Part shown: piece after piece, positions 26,301 to 38,400 of the stretch
Layout of the letters: each line of letters begins with the position of its first letter
Numbering within the stretch: the stretch's first letter is position 1
From: Numida meleagris
Taxonomy: Eukaryota; Chordata; Aves; Galliformes; Numididae
Reading direction: 5' to 3'
DNA: 64,000 nucleotides
NCBI RefSeq assembly: GCF_002078875.1
Contig: NC_034409.1
Coordinates: 108,618,898 to 108,682,897, forward strand
Program-made: the position numbers and the translations under genes
Notes under the pieces: generated by a model
What the model saw: only the letters and a program-made list of their open reading frames with translations
The model's database searches: none
What the model was told of the DNA's origin: nothing

Positions 26301-28660
26301 TGGAAAGAGTAAAGGACAGACTATCTCTGCTCACAGAAGCCTGCTCTCTGTTAGAGCACGAGTCCATCACACCACACCAATTGACCATGTCACAACTTTA
26401 CCTTGGGCACATTTCACTGAAGGTAAGATGAGGAAGGATTTAAATTGCCACGTGAAAAATGTTCAGCTATTTTTGATTGTTTTCCATAGTTTTGGTGCTC
26501 TTTTGCCTGCGCTGTGAGATAGGGATCTGAAATTTGGAGGTGAGTACCTGAACATGGAAATCATCTGCAGCATCTAAGTAGTTCAGACCCTGGCTATTAC
26601 AACTGTGAACAAAGAACCTTTCTAAAATAATCTTACAGCTTTGCTAGAAAATTCCTGACTTGTATGCAGGGAACATGAAAGATGCAGTGTGAAGTACACA
26701 GCAGGGACAGAATACTTCAGCTGGACGCTGTGTACTGGAGCTGGAGTTTGTCTGTATAAGGACAGTGAGACAAGGAGTCTGAGGAGTCCAGGAGAAAGAC
26801 CTGCTATGGAGGAGATGAAGGAGATGCAACTATTATGACTGAGATCAACTGAGGAGATGAGGTAGGGTCCCTTGGGTAGGTAAATGCAAAATATAAGCAA
26901 GAAGTTCCAAGAAAGGGATGAGAACTGGTATTTAGAAACCTGAAGGACCAGAGACTGGGATAAAATGAGTAACTGAAGACAGCAGGAGAACATAACAGTG
27001 GTGAGAGTCAGTGCTTAGAAGCTTAGGAGTAAATGAAGAACAATTATTCTGAGGCAAAAAATGTAAAAAAGTGTAAAAGCAGAAACATCAAGATTGAGGA
27101 AATGAGTCAGAAGTTGTGTGCAAGTCAACTACAGTTTTGTGTCGTGGACGAGCCAAAGATTTCTGAGCATGGACTACTGTCTCTTTTTATTTGCTACGTG
27201 CCTTTTGTAGCTGACCCAATGTCAAAATGATGGCTTACATGAAAGGGATCACCTTAGTGCTGTAGTTAGTCCTTCCATTAGTACAAATGATGGAGTCTGT
27301 AGTATGTATCCAAGAGGTCCATGCTGCGGTCAGGCCGCTTTCCTATGAAAGTATTTATATTTTTTCCTATGGCTTTAAAAATATACTGAATAAAAGTACA
27401 TTGAATAATAAGGTGGTAAATCAAGTGCTTAAAAAATTACCTGAAGTCAGAATTTTGGCAATGCTGTCTTAGTTCATTGTAGTTCTGATTATGTATCTGT
27501 GGCTGAGAATCTAGTTACACATTCATATAATATTTATTCCACAAGACTTCTTCCTCCAATCACTACATCAGGTGGATTTGTAAGGAAATGAATCAAATTT
27601 GAGAACCTCAGACCTTGGAAGATAAGTAGTGAATGAGGGAAGTTAACAAAGAATGGCTTAAGAGAAGGGTGACAGAATGCTGCCCAGGAGAGCTGGTTGC
27701 TATTCCTGCTTCTGTCACAGTGGTCAGAGAGACATTCTCACCACTACTGAAAAGTTGGTTTCCCTACTTGTTTAAGACCTGTTTTGAGAGTGTCTGACTG
27801 TGTTTGGTTATTGGTAGTTCTGAGCAGTCTTTTCCCTTCAGTGAGGTCAGTGGTAGCTGCATTTTGAAGGTCTCTGACTCCTGGCTGGAGACAGCTTGCT
27901 CAGAGATGATTACTTCTGAGCTGAGAGTCTTTGCAGGGTCTTGCTGTGAGGAGAGCTGAGGTGTTTTTGAATCAGCTGCTGAACCAAAGCAATTTACAGT
28001 TTTAGTCTGCTAATGTCACCTAGTACTGTTTCTCATTTTCTTTGCCATAGGTTAAATGTAAGTGCCACTAACTGTGGTTATCTAAGCCTTACTCTCTTTA
28101 CACCACAATTCCCAAGGTATTAAATGAAGATTATACCTCTTCCTAACAACCTGAAAGACAGATTTAGAAAGTAATTGAGATAATCTCTGTAAAAATTGTG
28201 GTCTTCAGTCTTATTGTTTAGGTGCAATGAACATTGTATTTGAAGAGTAGTGTGAGTTTTACATTCCATAGGACTGAAAACTCCTTTGCATTCTCCTTGC
28301 CCTGTTCTTGCTCTACGCCCTTGTTTAAAAGCTGGCTTTCATTCAGTTTGCTAAGGTTCCTCCCTTTCTTTTGTTTTCCTCTGATTCTTAAATTAAACAG
28401 GACTTGATTTAGCTAGTGACATGCTATTGAAAAAAGTTCGGCTTCTAGCCATGAAAACTGTGAGCAAACTATTTGAATTTTAATTAATGCCTCACATTTG
28501 TAGAGGGTAAGTTTTTGAATTAAGCTGTTGAAACTTTTCAGAGGCAAAAATTAATGGCAGTTTCTCCATGAACAGAGAACTTCAACAGTTAATTTATTTC
28601 TTAAAAAAAAAAGATGGAAAATATTTTGTATGTATTATGTAGCATGTTTTTTTGTTGTTG

Positions 28661-28678
28661 ATATATATATATATATAT
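28661..28678. repeat. (AT)9 microsatellite
   Basis: Nine AT dinucleotide units following TTTTTTGTTGTTG. It is simple sequence, likely polymorphic in length. Confidence 0.9.
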
Positions 28679-29535
28679 TTTAGAAACAGCACCGATAAAA
28701 GCAATTATAGTTCTTGTGCAGAATAGCGAAAAGCTAGGTAAAGCAAGTGTAGAGGCAAAGGTGATTGATTTCTGGTCATCAGTTTCTGTTTATGCTCGTA
28801 AGTTTTTGATGTTGTGGATAATCCTGGTGACCTAAAACTGAAAAAGCAAATAGAGGAGGAGCCCCTGAAATCCACCTTTTTCTCTCCTCCTACTGGGAAT
28901 TACTGCAAGCCTTTTAATTTTGAATATGATCATTGTTTGAGATTCCACTGCAAACTACTAGTATGGTGAGAAATACCAAGCAGATGTTCCTACAGACAAA
29001 TATTCTTCCTGTTTTTATATACAGGAAACAAACATTGACTTGTCCAGGAACGGTTCAGACATGAGAAAGATACTTTTGTCCTATTTTGTTTGTGTGCTTA
29101 CCTACAACAGAATGAAATTACTTGCAGGCAAGTGACATAATAGCTGTTAAGCCCCAAAGAAGTCTTTAAGGATATCCATTCATGCAACAATCACAAAACT
29201 AGTACCGTGTATCAAATAGAAGATCAAAATACCCAAAGCCTGGAACTCCATTGCGCCATGATAACACTGCAAAAGGAATGACAGTAATCACTGATACCGT
29301 GTTCCTTGACTGACCTTCTTGAGAAAATGGAAGTTGTGCCAGTGTACTCATCCTGATTCTAGTACCTGAGTGGTCAGTTCAGAACTCCTATATCCCTGTG
29401 CCTATCTGAGCCAAATGATCGAGTGTATCTTTTTATTTGAGACCCGCTGGTCTGGAGCTGCTTTTCATTGTTTTAAAAAGTGTATTGATGGTAAAGCATG
29501 TTACCCAAAGAAGAAGTATTTGATGATACTTTTCC

Positions 29536-29553
29536 TTTTTTTTTTTTTTTTTT
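29536..29553. repeat. T18 homopolymer tract
   Basis: Uninterrupted T run followed by AATTAG, about 360 bases upstream of the candidate exon at 29913. Confidence 0.92.
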
Positions 29554-29912
29554 AATTAGAAAGGTCATAAATATAGATAAAGAGTATAAAACAGAATTGA
29601 ACATTTGGAGGATGCTGAGTAAGATGGGAGGAAAATGCAAGCACTGGCAACATAATTATTTTTGTTGGACAGATTCTATAGAATCTCATTGGTGGTATGA
29701 GTTGCAGTTGCAGTTGTAGGACACTGTCATGTTTTGCCTGATTGGCTTGCCGTGTGAGTATTTGAAGGGTGCTCAGTGAACTTTGTGCTACAGGAGAAGA
29801 CACTAGGTTGCCTAGTTTGTTTCCCTGTTTATGTACTAGTAAGATGGCCTATATATGCCCCTTTTCCATGTTAAATTATACTGCCTAGTTTATTGTTCTT
29901 TCTTTGGTACAG

Positions 29913-29977
29913 GAGATGTATGCACTCGAGTGAATACAGAGATTGTGTTGAACTTTATGATGGAAAGAATTACCGCA
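29913..29977 (+). other. Candidate cassette exon (65 bp), speculative
   Basis: A good pyrimidine tract (TATTGTTCTTTCTTTGGTACAG) ends at 29912, and a strong donor, CGCA|GTAAGG, begins at 29978. The internal frame reads CMHSSEYRDCVELYDGKNYR, which is open and not low-complexity. If spliced between exon 2 and the 35407 exon it keeps the exon-2 frame open and ends it at a TGA inside the 35407 exon. No protein family is recognised, and a chance pair of splice-like sites this close together is quite possible in a 35-kb intron. Confidence 0.2.
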
Positions 29978-30979
29978 GTAAGGAGAAAAGGAGGAAGTTG
30001 TTTGGAAATTGGAGCATGGAGCTTGAATGTGCTAAGCTCTTCTCCCTGTCACTCCTGGCTTCTGTCTTCTGTGGTCTATTTTGTTCTTGTTTCACAACAC
30101 AAAGTGTTGCTTTACACATGCTTATCACACAATGTATTTAATTATGGGCATGAACAAGAGTCACATTTGTCATTTGGGGCGTTCAGGATGGGATTGAGTT
30201 TTGTAAATGTCATTGTCTAGCTCTTTTGAGGTGCTGTAGTACCCACATGGGGCATGCAGATCTGGTGCAGAGTTTGAGCCTTTTGGAATTTGGAGGACTG
30301 CCTGCAGGAAGCCAGGTGACACACAGGGTATTTCAGACAGTATCACAGACCTGTATCGAGGGAACAGAATTGCATCCAAAAAGTCCGAAGAAAATTTATT
30401 GTTACAATTTTTCTATCAGTGCAGTTCTTTGTTTTATAACTGGCTTGCCCATTTGGCAGTAGATTGTCTGATAATGAGGCCCAAAAGAAAACATTTTCTA
30501 CTTCCTTTAACTTCCTATGGCAATTTGACACTTCAGAGACTGCAATGTGATGCTGCAAGTTCATCAGACTCAGAGAGTTGCTGCTTCTATTCTGTTTAAA
30601 AGCACCACAAAACGATCCTAAAAATGCATACCCAAACATATTTATTACTTCTAAGTATATACAAGTTTTATATATTTTTTTTCTGAGTTCTTCTAGGCCA
30701 ACTCTCCCAAAATATTAAAAACTGTGATAGTTAGTGTCAGATAGTGTCAAGATTATAAAAATGAACTGTCATGAAAATCTTACCTTTTCTACTCTAGGAA
30801 ATAGCTCTGGTATTTGAGAAGAAAGAAAGAGTACAGAACCTAGGATTTCCTGGCGAGGAAGGAAAGTAAGCCCTAGTTCATGAAGTCCAGCCTGATGGCT
30901 AAAAGTAAATGTTAATGAAAGCAGTGTGCACCTTAGTCAAAATACACAACTTGTTATAACTTTTTGGGAAGCCTGTATA
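29978..30979. other. Intron-like DNA, nothing recognised
   Basis: AT-rich with overlapping short ORFs on both strands and no repeat family or regulatory element that I can support. Confidence 0.45.
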
Positions 30980-31538
30980 TGTGAAAGACTTACGTGGAGA
31001 AGTGCGAAGCCCTGCACCTGGAGAAGAACAACCCAAGGCACCAATACACACTGGGGCCCGACTAGCTGGAAAGCAGTTTTTTCAGAACAGGATCTGGGGG
31101 GTCCTAGTAGACACAGACTTGAATGAAAGCCAGCAGTGCTCTCTTGCTGCCAAGAAAGCTGATACTATCTTGGGCTGCATTAAGAGGATTGCTGCCAGCA
31201 GGTGGAGGGAGGTGATCCTACTCAGTATTGATGAGGCCACCCCTGGAATGCTAGGTCCAGTTCTGGGCTCCCCGGTGCAAGAGAGACATGGACATACTGG
31301 CGAGAGCCTGGGAAAGGGCACAAAGATTAGTAAGGGAACACCTCTAATGGGAAGAAGAATGAGGAAGCTGAGACTCTTGAGCTTGGAGAAGTGGAGGCTT
31401 AGGGGGATCTCATCAGTGTCTATAAAAACCTGAAGGGAGGGTACAAGGAGGATGGAGTCAGGCTCTTTTCAGTGGTGCCCAGTTCCAGGACAAGAGACAG
31501 CGGGCACAAAATGGAACACAGGAGGTTCAGACTCATGG
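30980..31538 (+). mobile_element. CR1 LINE fragment with decayed ORF2 C-terminus
   Basis: The frame open from 30981 to 31433 encodes a recognisable CR1 ORF2 C-terminal segment. Visible pieces are [20 protein letters not shown], then [20 protein letters not shown] and [10 protein letters not shown]. In the family this lies just downstream of the reverse-transcriptase core and ends before the 3' UTR. DNA blocks such as 'GGTCCAGTTCTGGGCTCCC' and 'CAAGAGAGACATGGACATAC' agree. The frame slips around residues 85-115, where the expected region is replaced by [20 protein letters not shown] sequence, so the copy is dead. It lacks the catalytic RT and endonuclease parts (5' truncation) and the 3' tail beyond 'CACAGGAGGTTCAGACT'. 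It is not a host gene. Confidence 0.9.
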
Positions 31539-33289
31539 TGTTTACATCAACAGAAAATTTTTCCTGTGTATTGATTCAAGATGGCTATTTTGAAGAAGAC
31601 AAACTTTGAAATGTTAAGAGTTTTCATAAGGATGTTGTGATTTTTTTGTCCTCTTTATTTCCTGCCACAAATTGTCTAGCCATTAATGGTCATTAGCACT
31701 GAAATAATTGATTAGTTACAGTGAACCTGCTCACTGTAAGCTGGGCTGTGCAAATTATATCTAACAGACAAGTCTGTTTTTTGTTTTTTTTTTTTTTTTA
31801 CATTTTTTTTTTGTAGTTCAGATCTTTCCACAGTTCCTTGGGGACTGCAAACTAAAAATATGTTTAACTGTACAGATTGTTCTAATTGCTACAGACCATT
31901 TCCTTATTCCTGTAAGAACTTGCTATGGGAGCAGCTCTGAGTTGACCAAAGGACAAAATTTTGGCACAACAGAAATCTTCCAACTAATACTAGATCAGAA
32001 GAGCATCTTTCTCAAGTAGATGCTGTTGGAATTAAAGAATGCCCTTTTGAGAGTTAGAATTTTGAAAGCAGCACTCAGAAGAGTATTTGCCAAGGCACTG
32101 CAAGAAAGCTGACTAATTTAAAATAAAAATATTGGGAGTTTACTAGTGACAATGTCTGTTTCTGCAAAACTACACCTGCTTTTATCATTCCATCCATCAT
32201 GCTCTATCCTGGGGACATGTTTTTTATATGCCACTGCAGTAGGCCTCCTACCATGTAACCAGTAAACTTACTGCAGTGAGAGACTTGGGATTTGATTTCA
32301 GCCCAATACTGTAAGACAGTAGGAAAACCTAAAAGGAGAATGGGACCTGTGTATGTAAAGATGTTTTTTATGGATTTTGCTCAGCATTGTAGAATGGCAT
32401 CATTCTGGCAAAACTTCTTAGACATACAATTTCTTGAATTTCTCTGTTTTAAGAAATAGATTTGGTTCAAGTGAAATCTGAGAAGTTTATCTGAGAAGTT
32501 TTTTATGTTAATGTACCCGTTTTTAATAAGCCTTAAAAAGTTTGAAAATGTATATTATAAATAATCTCTTTGCAGGCAAAATATGTGCTTTTCATGCAAT
32601 GTATCATACATGAACAGATGTACTTTGCTATTCTAACGTAAGTTCCTTTAAAAACTTTATTCCGAGCCTAAGTTCATAAATCATTCTGTAGTAAAGTTGA
32701 GTTAGTGGATCACACTGTTTCCCTATCCCTGCAGAAATTACCTGTGCACCAGAATTGTTTCGTTTTGTTTGGGGAGTGCTAAAACTGGTTTCTATCTGCA
32801 GAACTATTTTAACATTCTGCTACCAATTAGTGTAGAGTAAGGAAGTTTTTTCTTGGACATGGGATTGTTAACCAGGAGATGAAGCTCTGTTAGTAGCTCA
32901 CTCTCTAAGCCTTCCTCTGTGAACTGGAGAAAATAATTTAGTCTTCTTAAGGCTTTATGTTCGGCAGCGGTAAGCAGAAGAAAAGTAAGTTCCGCAAATG
33001 GTCACTGTTGAGGCCTTTTAATTCATGAGTGTTGTCCCGATGCTTTGCGATCCTGAAAAGGAAGGTCCCAAATAAAGGGAAAGGACATACTGCTACATTC
33101 TTCTTTTTCATGACTGGAAAGTGCAGTTTAGAGAAGTCTGTTGAAGTCCTGTTTCCTTCACCCTTTAATAGATCCATCATCAAATATAAACACATTTGTT
33201 TTTCCTTCTGGCTCACTTTCAGCTTTCATGTCTTACTCCTGTGGAAAATCTCTGAAAACAGGTCCTTTGGTTTCTGTTAATTACTGCTA
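31539..33289. other. Intron-like DNA
   Basis: AT-rich, with a T16 tract at 31784-31799. The part at about 31660-31770 (TAAT-rich with 'AATTGATTAGTTACAGTG') has the texture of a conserved non-coding element, but this cannot be shown from one sequence. Confidence 0.4.
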
Positions 33290-33640
33290 TATGCTATTTA
33301 AGAAAACTGAAGAGTAATAAAGAGTAATAAAATAGTTGGAGGAGCTGTGCAGTAGAAGGGATAGCTTTTGGACAATTCATGAAATAGTTGGTGCCTTTTA
33401 ATAGTAGCGTGGCCCCTCTGCTCATGAATTATTCATTTTAATGCTTTTGTTATAATGGCGACAGTGTTCAGTCTCGGAGGCTGTTCTGGATAGCCTTCCT
33501 CTGCTGGAATACTGCACAGCAGCAGCTATCGTTTGTTTCATAAACTATTGCATTTATGTCAGTAACATATTGAGAAAATATATTTTCACAATCAAGAAAA
33601 TGAGAAAAGGAGAAGAAAAAAGCATTATAACCATGAAGGT
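33290..33640. promoter_or_regulatory. Possible conserved non-coding element (enhancer-like)
   Basis: About 350 bases of high-complexity, non-coding, moderately AT-rich sequence with several homeodomain-type ATTA/TAAT cores ('CATGAATTATTCATTTTAAT' near 33424) and an imperfect tandem duplication AAAGAGTAATAAAGAGTAAT near 33309-33328. The texture differs from the flanking simple AT-rich intron. Function is inferred only from appearance. Confidence 0.25.
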
Positions 33641-35406
33641 ATGTTTTGCTGAAAGGTTCAGTTAGTAAACTTTTCTGGGAGCTCTTCAGGGAGATTATTT
33701 AGGATAAATATTTTTGCTGATCATTGTATTTAGTATGAAATGCAAACTGTATAATAATAACACATTAGGGAACTTGCTCTACATAGCGCTGTGCAATAAA
33801 AGGCAGTTTAAAAACAATCATTGTACATAAACACATTACGTTTTTCTTTAAACTAATGTTTAAAAATCTTCTTGAAACATTTTTTTTTTTTTAAGATGAA
33901 ACATAACATAACCACATAACCCACACAGAAAATGTATATGAGTCATATGCATACAGAAATAAAAGTTTCTTTGTGGTATCTAGTATCAGTCTTTCATTAA
34001 AGCACGGACTTTCCTAAACAGAAATTCCAGTGCAAATGGTTCAGGGTTCTCACCTCCCTGTCCCCCGCCTCCCTACCCTTTTCTTGTGCTGACTTCAGCC
34101 AGTGTGTCTGGCAGGGTTAGGGACGGTCCCTGTGCAGAGCGGGGAATTCGGGCTGGGGACTTTGGTACTGGTTTCAATGGGCAGAAGTGTGCGCAAGCAC
34201 CGCGCGCTCTCTCTATAACGTATTTTAAAAATTAGTCTTTCCTCCTAAGCTGTACGTGCACTCATAAAATGTCTTCAAGCAATAGATAAGTGTGTGTGTG
34301 TGTGTATGTGTCTGTGTGTGTGGAGAGGGGGAACGGAAGCAGTGAGCAGATAGATGAACGATTAGGTCATTTGGATTAGGAATGAGGGTTTTTTACACTG
34401 AGCTCTCTTCTCATTCCTGCCTGATCAGATTCTCTGCACACATGCGGGGTTGAAACTGCGTCAGTAGAGAAAAGAAAACTCCATAGATGGATATAGTGGC
34501 AGAACTATAGGGAGTATCGAAGAGGGGAAAAGTTTGAATTGAAAGTATATGCGGTTTAGGGGAATCTGAATCACGCAGTGTTACTTTCGCTTCTTCTAGG
34601 CTTCTATTTCCTATGAACAAACCATCGGGGAGATAGAAGTTCTGATTTAGATAATGTCTCGCAGTCTTTGGAATAACACATTCTGCTGGAGGGGGAGTCC
34701 TGGCTGTGAAGGTTGCACCCTGGGAGTGGAGAGCCATCCCCTCTGCCTGCACCCACCGTAGTTGTGCTGTGGGTGTCACCTGGGGGCCTTTCCCCACAAA
34801 ATGTCCCTGGGTTTGGGTGGGTGCACCGTGTAAAATGGGAGCACCGATAGGAACCCCTCCTTTTCCTTTTTCCTGTAGCTCTTCTCAGACCATTCTCTGT
34901 TAGCATGGTAGTGGTACAAAGTGTGTGGTCTTTCAGCTCTGACTAATGCATTTTGTGCTGTGTGACTGAAAATGCCTCATAGCCTGCCAGGGCTGACTGA
35001 GGGCTGTGGAATGTAGTGCCTTTTCTCTGTTTCTCTGATTTTTTTTTTTTATTTTTATTTTTTTTAGCAGAAGTGTGTAGGCAGCCTGTTGAGAAACCTC
35101 AAGATGCAGGGGAAATGCTTGCATGTTGTGGAATGTGGCTTCCCCTGGGAGACCCCCACTAGGCAGGCAGTGAATGAGCAGGGCTGGAGAATGAGAAAGG
35201 GAGGAGGCTGGAGGCAGAGAGAGATAGGAAAGAGTGAGAGAGGAGGAAGGAAGGAGGTGGAAGCGGTGGGGCCCGTTTCCCTTTTTCTGAAGCAATGACA
35301 GCTGGTTCTGTCCAGACTCACATGACAAAGTGCTGTGGAGAGTAGTGCTCGAGCTTGAAGCTAGCCAGCACGGATGGTCAGCTGATCTTATTTTCTTTTT
35401 CTCCAG
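33641..35406. other. Intron-like DNA before the coding exon
   Basis: It contains a TG microsatellite at 34290-34322 and T-rich low complexity at about 35040-35065. GC-richer sequence at 34.68-34.9 and 35.1-35.3 kb carries long ORFs on both strands, the longest a 188-codon minus-strand ORF at 34933-35499 that overlaps the exon. These appear to be chance ORFs. The last 25 bases form the strong pyrimidine tract of the 35407 exon. Confidence 0.5.
34290..34322. repeat. (TG)n microsatellite, imperfect
   Basis: A run of TG units interrupted by TA and TC variants. It can form Z-DNA-like structure and is likely polymorphic. Confidence 0.9.
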
Positions 35407-35467
35407 GCCTTGGTCAGGTGATCCATGGTGACTGATCTGCCTACCAAGAAGGTACCTCAGCAGCCAG
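35407..35467 (+). other. Exon with the probable translation start
   Basis: This is the best-supported exon of the upstream transcript. It has a long pyrimidine tract (CTTATTTTCTTTTTCTCCAG, AG at 35405-35406) and a near-perfect donor, CCAG|GTAAGA, at 35468. It is 61 bp long, with 18 bases of leader before the ATG at 35425. Short 5' exons of this kind, far from a CpG-island first exon, are typical of large vertebrate genes with long first introns. Joined directly to exon 1a it gives a leader without upstream ATGs. Joined through exon 2 it carries the end of an upstream ORF. Confidence 0.62.
35425..35467 (+). CDS. 5' end of an unrecognised protein-coding gene (partial, first 14 codons)
   Basis: The ATG at 35425 opens MVTDLPTKKVPQQP, followed by one base of a split codon before the GTAAGA donor (phase 1). 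The codon is probably Gly, since the first base is G. The start context has T at -3 and G at +4, which is only moderate. The peptide is hydrophilic, with a Lys-Lys pair and a Pro/Gln-rich end. It has no signal peptide or membrane segment, so an N-terminal tail of a cytosolic or nuclear protein is the natural reading. No downstream coding exon was found in the remaining 28.5 kb, so the rest of the protein lies beyond the window. I do not recognise the gene. The alternative is that the ATG is not used and this is another leader exon. Confidence 0.45.
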
Positions 35468-38400
35468 GTAAGAGATAAGCTGCATGCTTTTACATGCAAC
35501 TGGAGGGCAGGGGGTTCAAACAGCCTAGCATTGCTTGAATAGTTTAGAAAAAATGCTCCTGGTTTGCTTTGGTGTATAACACTATGATTGTTCTCAATGC
35601 TACTATTTTTCCTATTCAGTCCTCTCCCTCTTTTTTTTTTTTTTCAATCTGTCTTTAATTACAATCAGTATGAAAGCTTTTTGGAAAAAAAGACCTTTTG
35701 TGCGTTGCTAAATATAGACCTGGGGATTGCATGAATGTTGTGTTCTGTTACTTTTTGAATAAAATAACTTTCCGTAATGCAAGTGTGTCAAACTCATATT
35801 TAGAGGGGAATTCCCAAATACTTAAACTATGAGTCATAAAAAGTTAAAGGACCAGTACAACAGCTTAGGATAAAAACTCTGTTCAGTCGTGGGAAGCTGC
35901 TTTCATATGTGTTGGTAGTCTTAAAAAAACAGAGATGTGCAAAAGCTGGAGAAATACTAATTGCTGACCAGAACCCAAAACATACATAGTGAAGGCTAAA
36001 CAGGTGACTGGGGGTAAGATTATTAGAATGCTCTTGGTTTCATGCGTGTTTTCTTTCATTATTTCTATCCGCAAACTGGGTGAAAAGAGTCTTCTCATGT
36101 CCTGAGGGTGCCTCAAAGGACTCCAGCTCCCTAATTCCTTTCTATAATGTCTTAGAAAGAAAAAAAGAAAGAAAGAAAAAAAAATGGTAATAAGTATGCT
36201 TACTGCAAGTAAGTGAAAAATGGGAAAATAAAAATACCTGGCAGGTAGTACAGATGAAAGTGGTTTTCAGCTGGTTGTATGCCTAGCTATTGTGCCACAT
36301 TCCCTTCTCTTTAAACATCACTATGTCATACATTCATCCTTACCTTTACTTCTCTTTATTGAAAGATCTCAGATACTCTCTGAAATCTAGAATGACTTGT
36401 AATGAAAGATGCATTCAAGAGTTTTTAAGGTGAAAAAGACAGCTAAGCGTTCCTAGCTCCCACCTGTAGCTCTGAAAAACTACTCGTGGTCTGAGGTTGA
36501 AGACTTTATTTTGATGAGGTGTTGTAGAAATTCATGTATTTTACTGGTAACCTTATCTACTATTCTGCAACATTTAAACAAAAACTATTTGAAACACTTT
36601 TTTCCTCTCAGCATATGCAGTGTCTCATAAGATGCTGGTGCTGTACCGGGTAGGGATAAAGGTACATGACTTTACAATTATATTTCATTTCATGCTGTTT
36701 CTCTTTTCTCATTGTTAAAAATGTCTCTAGTCATGATAAGGTGGCTATGCATTGTTGACATTGCCTTACAACAGCAGCCAGTGCTCAGGTAAACTGAAGT
36801 TTCATCTGAGGGAAGGAGAACCTAGAACAGAGTAGTGGGATAGGTGGAAGATTCTTTCTGTTTACCCTAGTGGTCCTTTATCATTTGCAAGGTTAAGGAA
36901 ACACCCTGCTTCAAGTGACCAAGTTTGAGGATAATTACAAGAAGCATGTGAAGCATCAAACACGTTGATAGTGGTAATAGTTCATTTACAAAGGAGGATA
37001 ATAAAGTGACATCGGCTTTTGTACTGTGTCATGGTGCAGGGAGCATTCCTGTGTTTCAAGTCGTCTCCAGCAAGTTGAATAGCATCAGGCAACACAGACA
37101 AGGAAGAGGGTGGTCGTGTACCAGAGGAACTGTGTTTTCATATAGATAAGGTCATAGCAGCAATCATGAGTGAAATAGTTCTCTACTAAAGGATTTGGGG
37201 ACTTATTTTTCTCTTTTTATGGGATGGATGGAAGCAGAGGCTTAATGAGGTGAGGAAAGTGAAACAGTGTCAGGCAGTAATGACTGGTTAGCTCTAACTA
37301 TCCTATAGATGCTGGTCTGTTTGCCAGGGGGGCCGACAGTGCTCTCTCTTGAGTGTACTCTTCTTACTGAGATCTGGGAGTTGCATAGGCTTGGCATTTT
37401 GAAGAAATGAGGTATCAAGTCTGAAAATGTCCCAAGCTCTTGTAACAATTCCACGTGCGCTTCATCTAAAGTAAAGTGATCTTTTATGAATAGATGCAAA
37501 TTTTCTTATGTTTCATGGTGTGGTCCTTAGGGGAATTCCTGGCAGGTGGGCTTGTCTGAGACTGCGTGCTGTAGAGGTACCATTGGTATACGTGCATAAA
37601 CAAGGCAGTTCATATCTTACATGTGTGCACTGCTGTAACAACAGGAGAGAAGAGCAGAACTGCAATAGGTAAATGTTAAACTATTTCAGAGAGTACTGTT
37701 TTTTTTTCATCTAGTTAAAACTGGATATTCACTGTAGACTGTTTTCGTTGTTGTTGTTATTTATGTGGGTTTTTTTTTTTAATGTATTGGTTTTCTTTAA
37801 TTTATTAATTGTCTGTGAGCACTAGCATGTTTGACTTTCGGCCAAGGAGCCCATCTTGTTCAAATACATCTCAGAGATAGGAAATATTTTTATTTCAAGT
37901 ATATTTCTACCTTTTCGTTTGTGCTTTGAATATATTTGCATCTGGAGAAAGAGGTTTGTTTGAAATATTTCAGATGCAGTCCCTCAATTTCTACTTATCG
38001 AATTTAGAATATCTCTGTCAAAATAATTTCTTACTTGTGATCACTTTAGGTCACATTTATTTAACTCTAGCATTGCCTAATGATCATGATTGCTTTGAAG
38101 TGAAGTAGGAAAAAATGAATAACTTGTCTGCAAATGAGGAGACATTGATTCTGTGTATATGGCGTTATAAAGGATAATGGTAGTTTTCCTTAGAGTAGTG
38201 GAAGAAAAATCAAGAGTTTAATGGCTCTACTGAGTAAACTTCCAAGAAAATAACCTCTTAACACTCTTAAATACAGAGACACTTTCATAAAAAAATCCGT
38301 TTAAGAATCTCAAGAAAAAAATTGGGGGAAAGAGTAGATAGATCACGTCATTTTAATGAGATATTTATCATTAGGAGATGTTTTACTGTACATTGTTACA

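Larger units (their letters stand above)
10986..29912. other. Long intron-like interval
   Basis: Nearly 19 kb with no supported gene, CpG island or recognisable transposon. It holds mononucleotide tracts (listed separately) and a generally AT-rich, stop-rich sequence on both strands. The 10.98-11.45, 16.6-18.7 and 19.8-21.0 kb parts are somewhat less AT-rich and carry the longer ORFs, including one of 174 codons on the minus strand at 20134-20658. None has a domain, a plausible start context or flanking splice sites. The 23.76-24.08 kb part is TATA/CATA-rich low complexity. Confidence 0.5.

Noticed and set aside
34933..35499. 188-codon minus-strand ORF overlapping the 35407 exon
   Set aside because: No domain or start context, and it spans intron low-complexity (a Lys/Ile run from the T-rich tract). 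The opposite strand has much better splice evidence.
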